Translations under genes and position numbers: made by a program
Notes under the pieces: generated by a model
What the model saw: the letters and a program-made list of their open reading frames with translations, nothing else
What the model was told of the DNA's origin: nothing
Databases searched by the model: none
Shown here: piece after piece, positions 1 to 5,682 of the stretch
Numbering within the stretch: position 1 is the first letter of the stretch
How the letters are laid out: each line of letters starts with the position of its first letter
Origin: Actinomycetota bacterium
Lineage (GTDB): Bacteria; Actinomycetota; Humimicrobiia; Humimicrobiales; Humimicrobiaceae
Reading direction: 5' to 3'
DNA: 7,646 bases
Assembly: GCA_015711775.1 (NCBI GenBank)
Contig: JACVJB010000030.1
Coordinates: 1-7,646, forward strand

Positions 1-16
1 TATATAAAATTAAATA

Positions 17-57
17 AAATCTTTAAGTTATTGCTTTAAAGATTTATTTTTTGTTTT
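17..57 (+). terminator. Probable intrinsic terminator of an upstream gene
   Basis: A perfect 10-bp stem (AAATCTTTAA at 17-26 with TTAAAGATTT at 36-45, 9-nt loop) is followed by six T residues at 47-52 and four more at 54-57. That is the layout of a rho-independent terminator reading left to right, so it probably ends a gene lying left of the window. The stem has only two G-C pairs, so it is weak and could be chance in such AT-rich DNA. Confidence 0.5.
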
Positions 58-99
58 ATAAAAAAGCAGAAGAATTATTACATTTTTACCTGATTTAAA

Positions 100-408
100 A
101 TGCATAGGGAACTAAACAGGAAATTATTAAATATTATTATTTTATTTGTGTTATGTTTAATGCTTGCAAATATTGCAGGGCTCGCATTTCCGTCTCTTAT
201 ATACTGCAATACAAACTGCTATGATGGATATACTTTGGCAGCTTCAACAGTTAGCAGCAGCATTGAAAATAACATAATGGCAGAGGCCAAACCTGCTGTA
301 TCTGAAAACAGTAATGAATTTTATCCAATACTTGTCACTTCATGCGTTGTCCTTGGGATACTTATATTTGCAATGTGGCAAACCTTTAAAAGTAAAAAAC
401 ATATATAG
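100..408 (+). CDS. Small hypothetical membrane protein, two predicted TM segments
   Basis: I do not recognise this 102-residue protein. A basic N-terminus (MHRELNRK) leads into a hydrophobic segment at about residues 9-31. A polar stretch of about 45 residues rich in Ser, Asn and Glu follows, then a second hydrophobic segment at about 76-94 and a basic tail ending KSKKHI. By the positive-inside rule both ends face the cytoplasm and the loop faces out. The outer loop starts with a CxxxC pair (C36, C40). The C-terminal hydrophobic segment plus basic tail also resembles a surface-protein anchor, but there is no LPxTG. The residue before C36 is Tyr, so this is not a lipobox. The start is the only ATG that includes the basic leader, and a stop at 91-93 blocks extension, yet no Shine-Dalgarno site is visible. 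It could be a real small gene with poor initiation or, less likely, a spurious frame. Confidence 0.55.
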   Translation: MHRELNRKLLNIIILFVLCLMLANIAGLAFPSLIYCNTNCYDGYTLAASTVSSSIENNIMAEAKPAVSENSNEFYPILVTSCVVLGILIFAMWQTFKSKKHI

Positions 409-442
409 AGAAAAAAAACCTGTATTATTTTAAAATTTCTTG

Positions 443-470
443 TTGAATAAACTTTGTAAATAAATATAAT
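443..470 (+). promoter_or_regulatory. Candidate sigma-A-type promoter for the DUF4190 gene
   Basis: TTGAAT at 443-448 and a perfect TATAAT at 465-470 are separated by 16 nt. Transcription would start near 477 and give a leader of about 30 nt before the ATG at 507. The -35 box matches TTGACA at four of six positions. The surrounding sequence is very AT-rich, so the -10 match alone is weak evidence. Confidence 0.5.
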
Positions 471-506
471 ATAATTATCATCAAATAATGAACCGAAAGG
501 GGTCAG

Positions 507-794
507 ATGCAAGACGTACAAAGTGCACCAAGCAGTATGGCTAAAACATCGCTAATTCTGGGAATCTGCGCCATTATTCCTTTTGTAGGATGGGCTTTAG
601 GACTGGCAGCAATTATTTTGGGCATCATTGATCTTGTTAAGATCAAAAATAATGAAACCAGCCCTGCAGGTAAAAAGTTTGATATTCTCGGAATTATTTT
701 TGGCGTTGTTTTCCCATGGATTTTCTCAATGATAATTATTGTTGCGGTATGGGGAGCAGCTTTTGCAGCAATGAGTGGAGCTCTGAATTATTAA
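507..794 (+). CDS. DUF4190-like small membrane protein
   Basis: This 95-residue protein has a short polar N-terminus with several Ser and Gln residues. A hydrophobic segment rich in Gly, Ile and Ala spans about residues 13-42 (SLILGICAIIPFVGWALGLA onward). A charged loop (DLVKIKNNETSPAGKKFD) follows, then a second hydrophobic stretch at about 59-91 opening with DILGIIFGVV. The pattern of a LGI...G.ALG.AAIILGI.. helix, a Lys-rich loop with SPAGKK, and a second LGIIFGVV helix matches the DUF4190 family of small integral membrane proteins, whose function is unknown. GAAAGGGG at 495-502 lies 4 nt before the ATG, and a candidate promoter lies at 443-470, so this is probably its own transcription unit. 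Tandem hairpins follow at 800-877. The domain call is from pattern recognition only. Confidence 0.75.
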   Translation: MQDVQSAPSSMAKTSLILGICAIIPFVGWALGLAAIILGIIDLVKIKNNETSPAGKKFDILGIIFGVVFPWIFSMIIIVAVWGAAFAAMSGALNY

Positions 795-799
795 TATAC

Positions 800-823
800 G
801 ACTATAGCATGGCTGAAATAGTC
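800..823 (+). repeat. Stem-loop in the transketolase leader
   Basis: GACTAT at 800-805 pairs with ATAGTC at 818-823. An inner AGC (806-808) can pair with GCT (812-814), leaving a 3-nt bulge. No T-run follows, so it is not a terminator by itself. It stands directly before the larger hairpin at 826-869, so the two may fold as one structured leader. Confidence 0.45.
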
Positions 824-825
824 TT

Positions 826-877
826 AAAGAGCAGATAACGTGGCATAAAGGCAATGTTGTTTGCTCTTTTACTTTTA
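826..877 (+). terminator. Terminator-like hairpin just before transketolase
   Basis: AAAGAGCA at 826-833 pairs perfectly with TGCTCTTT at 862-869. The stem continues inward (834-840 with 855-861) using three G-U wobbles, for about 15 pairs around a 14-nt loop. The 3' arm runs into a T-rich tract (TTTTACTTTTAT, 867-878). Its simplest role is to terminate the DUF4190 transcript. It ends only about 10 nt before the AAAGGA ribosome binding site of the transketolase gene, so no standard promoter fits between the two. Transketolase must be read through it, or be transcribed from a promoter within or upstream of it. Attenuation is possible but unproven. Confidence 0.6.
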
Positions 878-897
878 TATAATCCGAAAGGAATTCA

Positions 898-1725
898 ATG
901 AATAAAGAAACAATGAAAAATCTTACTGAAACAGCAAAAAAAATAAGGATTGATATTATTGAAATGCTTTGTGCTGCCGGTTCTGGCCACAGCGGTGGCT
1001 CACTTTCTATGGCTGATGTTTTTACCTACCTTTATTTCAGTAAAAAATTTAAACTCGACCCTTCATCAATGAAATCTGCTGACCGTGACAGGGTTGTGCT
1101 TTCAAAGGGGCATGCATGTCCTGTTTTATATGCGGCCCTTTCTGAAAAAGGCTACTTTGATAAATCCCATCTGCTGACACTAAGAAAATATGGAAGCATT
1201 CTGCAGGGCCATCCCGATATGAATAAAACCCCGGGTGTTGAAATTACTACAGGTTCTCTTGGCCAGGGACTGTCATGTGCAGTTGGTATGGCGCTTGGCG
1301 CAAAAATGGATGGCCTTAAGTCGCAGATTTTTGCAATACTTGGCGATGGCGAATGTAATGAAGGACAGGTTTGGGAAGCGGCAATGGCAGCCGCGCACTA
1401 CAGGCTCGGCAATCTTACCGCAATAGTTGATAAAAACGGCCTCCAGATAGACGGATACACAAAAGATATTATGGGGACTGAGCCAATGGCTGATAAGTGG
1501 GCATCTTTCGGGTGGTATGTAATTGAAATAGACGGCCATGATGTTGAACAGATTGAAAACGCTATGAACAAAGCCATAAATAATTTGGATAAGCCAACAT
1601 GCATCATTGCAAACACTGTCAAGGGCAAGGGAGTGTCATTTATGGAAGACAGGTGTGAATGGCATGGAAAAACCCCCAGTGATGAGGAAAAAGAAAAAGC
1701 AGTGTGTGAAATAGGGTGTGATTAA
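898..1725 (+). CDS. Transketolase, N-terminal (ThDP-binding) subunit
   Basis: This 275-residue protein is the pyrophosphate-binding half of a split transketolase, which moves two-carbon ketol units between sugar phosphates in the non-oxidative pentose phosphate pathway. It is cytoplasmic and acts with a separate C-terminal subunit. Family landmarks appear in order: GSGHSGG with H31, SKGHACP with H72, GHPD with H105, TTGSLGQG near 117-124, and the thiamine-diphosphate motif from GDG (149-151) to N180. The closing block KGKGVSF...WHGK has H256. The length is usual for the stand-alone N-half. AAAGGA at 887-892 lies 5 nt before the ATG and fixes the start. The C-terminal subunit normally follows directly, but here a terminator and convergent genes follow, so the partner must lie elsewhere. 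A 1-deoxyxylulose-5-phosphate synthase half is less likely given the KGKGVSFME...WHG ending. Confidence 0.93.
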   Translation: MNKETMKNLTETAKKIRIDIIEMLCAAGSGHSGGSLSMADVFTYLYFSKKFKLDPSSMKSADRDRVVLSKGHACPVLYAALSEKGYFDKSHLLTLRKYGSILQGHPDMNKTPGVEITTGSLGQGLSCAVGMALGAKMDGLKSQIFAILGDGECNEGQVWEAAMAAAHYRLGNLTAIVDKNGLQIDGYTKDIMGTEPMADKWASFGWYVIEIDGHDVEQIENAMNKAINNLDKPTCIIANTVKGKGVSFMEDRCEWHGKTPSDEEKEKAVCEIGCD

Positions 1726-1776
1726 TTACACAACCAAACAGGCATTTATACTGACTGAATAAAAAAAGAAAATATT

Positions 1777-2949
1777 TTAGAGAACTGTGCCTTCATATGC
1801 GCTCCAGCATATAAAGGCACTGCTTTTTTCAGAAAAATTTTCATAGCTTATATCATTTTTTAATTCTGCAGTTACTTTACCGATTTCATCTGATTGTAAA
1901 ACTATTCTTGTATCAGGGCCCTCAAAAATTCTTGATAAAACAGTTGCCCTGTACTGATTGAAAACTGGCTCCGTATCTGGCATCAGACAAAACTGATTTT
2001 GTGAAACCCTCACTTTTTCCGGTCTTATAAAAAAATATAAATCTTTTTTCATTTTTATGCCGTTTTCAAGCTTTCTACAGGCTCTTTCAAAACCTGTGTC
2101 ATAATGAGTGGCATCAGCTTCTTTCAAATAATTGTGCCCGGATTTTCTGCTGATGCAAATATTGCCCCCGGCTTTTGCCTGCATTTCAATCAAGCCATCC
2201 ATTCTTTTATAATTGCCGGTAAGAGGTATAAAATTGCCTGCGCCAATGAAATCAGCGACAAAACTGTCTTCAGGGTTATTGTATATCCAGTCCGCTTTGC
2301 CAAGCTGAACAATACTGCCTTCATTCATGACTGCAACGGTATCAGATAATGTAAGTGCCTCACTCTGATCATGTGTTACATATAAAAAAGTTGTTCCAGT
2401 GCGCTTTTGAATCTCTTTAAGCTCAAAACGCATGGATACGCGCAACTTCTTATCAAGCGATGCAAGCGGCTCGTCAAGCAAAAGCAGCTCCGGTTCAATT
2501 ATCAGGGATCTTGCAAGAGCAACTCTCTGCTGCTGGCCACCGGAGAGCTGGTCAATTCTTCTTTTCTGCAGTCCTTCAAGATTAACAACTGAGAGTATAC
2601 TATTTAATTTTTCACGAATTTTAAAAGGTTGCATTTTTCTTTTTTTTAATCCGTAAACAATATTATCCTCAACATTCATATGCGGAAAAAGCGCAAGATT
2701 CTGGAAAACCATACTGGTTTTTCTTTTATTGGGAGGAATTTTACTCATATTGATGCCATCAATTCTTACAAGGCCATCGTCCTGGTCAATAAAACCTCCA
2801 ATTATTCTCAAGATGGTGGTCTTACCGCACCCGGACGGACCGAGGAGCGAGAAAAACTCTCCCTCAGCTATTTTGAAGGAAACATTGTTAACAGCAATTA
2901 CATTGCCGTACTTTTTGGTAATGTTTTCTACCTCAACAATGTATTTCAT
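1777..2949 (-). CDS. ABC transporter ATP-binding protein, PotA/FbpC-type with C-terminal TOBE region
   Basis: This 390-residue cytoplasmic ATPase would power a membrane importer. The nucleotide-binding domain fills about residues 1-235: A-loop Y14, Walker A GPSGCGKTT (37-45), Q-loop Q83, signature LSGGQQQR (135-142), Walker B LLLLDE (155-160), D-loop ASLD (163-166) and H-loop H193. All catalytic residues are intact. Residues from about 240 onward form the regulatory TOBE-type extension (FFIRPEKV block) found in the polyamine, iron(III), sulfate and sugar importer ATPases. Substrate cannot be read from the ATPase. Its ATG overlaps the stop of the upstream dehydrogenase gene as ATGA, and no good ribosome binding site precedes it, so translation is probably coupled. 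No permease or binding-protein gene is present, although these usually sit beside such an ATPase. It may serve permeases encoded elsewhere, or be the remainder of a dismantled cluster. The last codons carry the terminator of the convergent transketolase gene. Confidence 0.93.
   Translation of the reverse strand: MKYIVEVENITKKYGNVIAVNNVSFKIAEGEFFSLLGPSGCGKTTILRIIGGFIDQDDGLVRIDGINMSKIPPNKRKTSMVFQNLALFPHMNVEDNIVYGLKKRKMQPFKIREKLNSILSVVNLEGLQKRRIDQLSGGQQQRVALARSLIIEPELLLLDEPLASLDKKLRVSMRFELKEIQKRTGTTFLYVTHDQSEALTLSDTVAVMNEGSIVQLGKADWIYNNPEDSFVADFIGAGNFIPLTGNYKRMDGLIEMQAKAGGNICISRKSGHNYLKEADATHYDTGFERACRKLENGIKMKKDLYFFIRPEKVRVSQNQFCLMPDTEPVFNQYRATVLSRIFEGPDTRIVLQSDEIGKVTAELKNDISYENFSEKSSAFICWSAYEGTVL
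1787..1829 (+). terminator. Strong intrinsic terminator of transketolase, inside the convergent ABC gene
   Basis: A 14-position stem with one mismatch (1787-1800 with 1807-1820; C1794 faces A1813) closes a 6-nt loop and is followed by TGC and six T residues (1824-1829). It lies about 60 nt after the transketolase stop and so should terminate that transcript. It falls wholly within the final codons of the opposite-strand ATPase gene, whose stop is at 1777-1779. On the minus strand the nearest T-tract is about 20 nt from the stem, so it is probably efficient only for rightward transcription. Confidence 0.8.
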
Positions 2950-4034
2950 TTTATTGGCAAAAGCTCGAATGGAATCCCCAGCCTTTTACCATTTGATATA
3001 AGTTCTTCCACAACAGGTTTTATAACAGGAACTCCGTGCTTTTCATTATATTTAGCATTTTCAAATTCTTTTTCGCCTGCAATAAAAATTCTATCTTTCC
3101 CTGTAGCTTTGGGTGATTCTTTTAAAAGTGTGATCATTGCATCAATCTGTTTTTTGAAGTCAATTACGGGCCTGAAAGCATTTACGTTGACTGCCATGAA
3201 AAAATGGCTGACATCACAAACTTTGGGCATATGAGGAAATCCAACCTGTGTAAGATGTGATCCGCCTGAAAGAGCCGCACAGAGTATTTCAACCATTATG
3301 CCAAGCCCATAACCTTTATAACCCCTCATTATATCTGTGCCACCCAGAGGCATGAGCGCTCCGGGGCCGCCGCTTTTAACTTTTTTCGGATCTTCTGTAA
3401 CATTGCCTTCATCATCAATGCCCCATCCTGCCGGAATTTTTTCTTTTTTCTCCTCATAAACTTTAATCCTGCCTATTGGTACTACGCTTGTTGCCATATC
3501 AAGTACAAAAGGATACTGCCGGTCCGATGGAGCAGCAAAACTTATTGGATTTGTACCGATTACAGCAGTTTTTCCATAAGTTGGCGCTACAAGCGGTTGA
3601 GAATTTGTAAGGCTTACGCCTATCATATCTTCCTTCAGAGCCATCATTGCATAATATCCCGCAATACCATAATGATTGCTGTTTTTTACTGTTGCTATTG
3701 CAATGTTGGATTTTTTTGCCTTTTTTATGCAGTTTTCCATTGCATGGTATGACACTACATGCCCGAGCCCGTTGCCCCCATCATAAAGTGTGGTTGTATC
3801 TGTTTCAGAAATTACTTTAAATGGCGTAGTGGGATCCATATAGTTGCCTTCAAGTCTGTTACCGTAATAGGTGTAAATCCTTATAATACCGTGGCTGTCA
3901 ACACCCCTTATATCAGCCTCAATCATTACATCAGCAACAATTTTTGCGTGATCTTCAGGAACACCCAGTTTTTCCATGTATGTCTGAGCATAACGCAGAA
4001 GATCTTTTTTCTTAAATCTTAAAACCTCTTCCAT
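2946..4034 (-). CDS. Malate/L-lactate/ureidoglycolate dehydrogenase family (Ldh_2) oxidoreductase
   Basis: This 362-residue protein matches the Ldh_2 family: NAD(P)-dependent 2-hydroxyacid dehydrogenases unrelated to classical Rossmann-fold lactate/malate dehydrogenases. Members reduce or oxidise malate, lactate, ureidoglycolate, sulfolactate and similar acids. Seen here are the ADIRGVDSHG block with the conserved H48 and nearby R52, SNHYGIAGYY with H121, the TNPISFAAPS block (161-170), LDMATS (178-183) and the Gly-rich GYKGYGLG segment. Length is usual for the family. The true substrate cannot be told from sequence alone. The start is supported by AGAAGGGA (4041-4048 on the complement) 6 nt upstream. 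It is the first gene of a two-gene operon with the ABC ATPase, joined by a 4-nt overlap, which suggests that uptake and oxidation of a hydroxyacid may be linked. This is inference. It is divergent from the DUF3048 gene. Confidence 0.93.
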   Translation of the reverse strand: MEEVLRFKKKDLLRYAQTYMEKLGVPEDHAKIVADVMIEADIRGVDSHGIIRIYTYYGNRLEGNYMDPTTPFKVISETDTTTLYDGGNGLGHVVSYHAMENCIKKAKKSNIAIATVKNSNHYGIAGYYAMMALKEDMIGVSLTNSQPLVAPTYGKTAVIGTNPISFAAPSDRQYPFVLDMATSVVPIGRIKVYEEKKEKIPAGWGIDDEGNVTEDPKKVKSGGPGALMPLGGTDIMRGYKGYGLGIMVEILCAALSGGSHLTQVGFPHMPKVCDVSHFFMAVNVNAFRPVIDFKKQIDAMITLLKESPKATGKDRIFIAGEKEFENAKYNEKHGVPVIKPVVEELISNGKRLGIPFELLPIK

Positions 4035-4091
4035 TTGGCATCCCTTCTATAAATTATTTATAAGTGTATATGTTTTACGGATAATTGCAGA

Positions 4092-4120
4092 AATATAACA
4101 GTAATTATAATATAAGGCAA
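4092..4120 (-). promoter_or_regulatory. Candidate promoter of the dehydrogenase-ABC operon
   Basis: Read on the minus strand, TTGCCT (4120-4115) and TATATT (4097-4092) are separated by exactly 17 nt. The boxes match consensus at four and five of six positions. Transcription would start near 4085, giving a leader of about 50 nt before the ATG at 4034. AT-richness makes chance matches common here. Confidence 0.35.
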
Positions 4121-4223
4121 TAAAGATGTAATTTGAAGTAAATAATGCAATTTTAAGAAAATATTTTTAAAAAGCATAAAATCTAATATAATAAATCACT
4201 ACAGTAAATGATGAATTAATGCA

Positions 4224-4315
4224 GCTATTTTGGCAAATAGCGGAACCTGTTTAGAAAATTTTTTCTGATATTCCGTAATGAGCGATTGCTGTTTCAGCTG
4301 TAAAATTCTATTTTA
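4224..4315 (+). repeat. Run of small stem-loops in the DUF3048 leader
   Basis: There are four consecutive inverted repeats. GCTATTT/AAATAGC at 4224-4230 and 4235-4241 has a 4-nt loop. A compound hairpin follows, with CGGAA/TTCCG at 4241-4245 and 4271-4275 enclosing AGAAA/TTTCT at 4253-4257 and 4262-4266. GCTG/CAGC lies at 4288-4298 and TAAAAT/ATTTTA at 4301-4315. They end 15 nt before the ribosome binding site. I do not recognise a known riboswitch, and the last two could be chance. Confidence 0.4.
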
Positions 4316-4344
4316 ATTTTAGTCCGTCAAAGAAGGGATAAATT

Positions 4345-5364
4345 ATGAAAAAAGCTTTAATTATTTTTCTTGTCACTGTTCTTGCTGTCATTCTCCTGTC
4401 AGGCACTGCAATGCTTATAAAACCTGACATCGCATCTATTGACGGCGATTCTTCTGGCGTATTGAATCCGGCGGCAATGGGCAGCGGAAGGCCAATAGTT
4501 GTTATGGTGGAAAACAGCCTTGCCGCAAGGCCGCAATCAGGTCTTTATCTTGCAGATGTTGTATTTGAAGTTGTCGCTGAATACGGCATTACAAGATTTG
4601 TGACAGTTTTTAACACCCGGGATGCCGCAATAGTTGGCCCTTTCAGGAGCGCAAGGCCGCATTTTGCAGAAATAGCGCGTTCATTTGATCCCATTTACAG
4701 TTTCTTTGGGACATATCCGGAGTGTTACCAGTATATTGAAAGCATGGGAATGTATGCGATGAGCGCCATGGGAGACCGTTCCGGGCTAAGCAGTATTGCA
4801 GGAATTTGCCCCTACTGGAGGGACTGGAAAAGGAGCAAGGTGCAGGAGCACACCGCGTTTACTTCTACATTACAGATCAAACAGAGAGCTCAGGAAGTGG
4901 GGTATTCTCTGGACGGAGGGGGAATTCCATTTGAATATAAAGCCGATGCGCCGGCAGGTGGAGTTAATAATATTTATGTTGATTTCTGGACAGCAGCATA
5001 CGCGCCCAAAGGTTTTAATGTAAATTTCAAATACGACCCAGCTTCAAACAGTTATCAGAGATATATGGGCGGCAAAGCTCACACTGACTATGAAACCGGG
5101 CAAATAATTTCTGTAAAAAATGTTATTGTTCTAACAACAGATATTGAGGGGCCGATTGACAAGTACAAACATATGTACGTAAGGACAACAGGCTCAGGCC
5201 AGGGATTTTATTTCAGCGATGGGAAGGCGGTACAGGGAACCTGGGAAAGAGGCGGAGTGACAAATCCCTTTGTATTTAAAGATGGAAGCGGTAATACATA
5301 TAAATTGAATGCTGGAAATACCTGGGTATGCATGGTTATGCCGGGAAAAGTCGGATGGGAATAA
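4345..5364 (+). CDS. DUF3048 (YerB-type) membrane-anchored extracytoplasmic protein
   Basis: This 339-residue protein starts MKKALII and has one hydrophobic segment at about residues 4-26, then a soluble extracytoplasmic body. There is no lipobox Cys, so it is a signal anchor or cleaved secretory protein, unlike the lipoprotein form YerB of Bacillus. The N-terminal DUF3048 domain is recognised from RPIVVMVEN, AARPQSGLYLADVVFEVVAE, YGITRFVTVFNT and GPFRSARPHF, together about residues 50-115. The C-terminal DUF3048 part shows SVKNVIVL, TTGSGQGFYFSDGKAVQGTW and LNAGNTWV at about 255-330. Both halves are complete. The biochemical role is unknown; the family is secreted or envelope-bound and widespread in Gram-positive and related bacteria. 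AGAAGGGA lies 6 nt before the ATG. It appears to be monocistronic: the next gene is over 300 nt away and has its own promoter candidate. Confidence 0.88.
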   Translation: MKKALIIFLVTVLAVILLSGTAMLIKPDIASIDGDSSGVLNPAAMGSGRPIVVMVENSLAARPQSGLYLADVVFEVVAEYGITRFVTVFNTRDAAIVGPFRSARPHFAEIARSFDPIYSFFGTYPECYQYIESMGMYAMSAMGDRSGLSSIAGICPYWRDWKRSKVQEHTAFTSTLQIKQRAQEVGYSLDGGGIPFEYKADAPAGGVNNIYVDFWTAAYAPKGFNVNFKYDPASNSYQRYMGGKAHTDYETGQIISVKNVIVLTTDIEGPIDKYKHMYVRTTGSGQGFYFSDGKAVQGTWERGGVTNPFVFKDGSGNTYKLNAGNTWVCMVMPGKVGWE

Positions 5365-5586
5365 AAAGAAAATTTAGCATCTTTCTCACAATTATTTTGA
5401 CTTTTTCAGTTTTCAAATAAAAATAAGCATATATAAATTGTATAATATTTTTAGACCCAGAAAGATTTGATTCGTTTATTTCTGGACTGAGTTTTCAAGG
5501 TTTTTAAATTAACATTCTATTCATGGTTTTAATTTCCCCTAAACAATAGAAAATATTTTTTTAAAATTATCGAAATAACAATTAAC

Positions 5587-5615
5587 TTGACAAAAAATCT
5601 ATATAATACTACTAT
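5587..5615 (+). promoter_or_regulatory. Candidate promoter of the propeller-DOMON gene
   Basis: A perfect TTGACA (5587-5592) stands 17 nt before TACTAT (5610-5615), which matches four of six -10 positions. A perfect TATAAT lies at 5602-5607 but is only 9 nt from the -35 box, too close to pair with it. Transcription from the 17-nt pairing would start near 5622, giving a leader of about 60 nt. Confidence 0.5.
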
Positions 5616-5626
5616 TTCAGTATTAT
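5603..5626. repeat. Perfect 8-bp inverted repeat over the -10 region, operator-like
   Basis: ATAATACT (5603-5610) and AGTATTAT (5619-5626) are exact reverse complements separated by 8 nt. The 24-nt dyad covers the -10 box and start site of the candidate promoter, where a dimeric repressor would bind. It could also form a hairpin at the 5' end of a transcript started further upstream. Confidence 0.45.
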
Positions 5627-5682
5627 TATAATGTCTCACAAGTTACTTTCAGGATTCAGAATTAATTGAAAGAAGGCAGCAA

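Larger units (their letters stand above)
4035..4344. other. Divergent intergenic regulatory region
   Basis: This 310-nt gap separates the leftward dehydrogenase operon from the rightward DUF3048 gene, and I see no gene in it. It holds both ribosome binding sites: AGAAGGGA on the minus strand at 4041-4048 and on the plus strand at 4331-4338, each 6 nt from its start codon. It also holds a candidate minus-strand promoter (4092-4120), a perfect TATAAT on the plus strand at 4187-4192 without a good -35 box, and a run of small stem-loops between 4224 and 4315. Confidence 0.7.
5365..5682. other. Intergenic region upstream of the propeller-DOMON gene
   Basis: I see no convincing gene in this 318-nt gap. 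It is very AT-rich. It contains a 7-bp inverted repeat (CCAGAAA 5457-5463 with TTTCTGG 5479-5485, 15-nt loop) that may be part of a weak terminator, although the T-rich stretches start about 8 nt after it. A perfect TTGACA lies at 5587-5592, an 8-bp dyad at 5603-5626, and the ribosome binding site AGAAGG at 5671-5676, 6 nt from the next ATG. No strong terminator directly follows the DUF3048 stop. Confidence 0.6.

Noticed and set aside
321..521. Minus-strand open frame between the first two genes
   Set aside because: It overlaps the end of one gene and the promoter and start of the next, has no ribosome binding site that I can see, and its composition simply reflects AT-rich sequence.
878..883. 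TATAAT just before the transketolase start as its -10 box
   Set aside because: Transcription would begin at about 890, inside or after the ribosome binding site at 887-892, and no good -35 box is spaced correctly.
2104..3234. Several plus-strand open frames opposite the ABC ATPase and dehydrogenase, the longest 2680-3234
   Set aside because: The minus-strand genes carry complete Walker, signature and Ldh_2 motifs. The plus-strand products have no recognisable domains and lie across the gene junction, as expected for antisense shadows.
5587..5607. TTGACA at 5587 paired with the perfect TATAAT at 5602 as one promoter
   Set aside because: The spacer is only 9 nt, far from the 16-18 nt needed. 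TACTAT at 5610-5615 has the correct 17-nt spacing.
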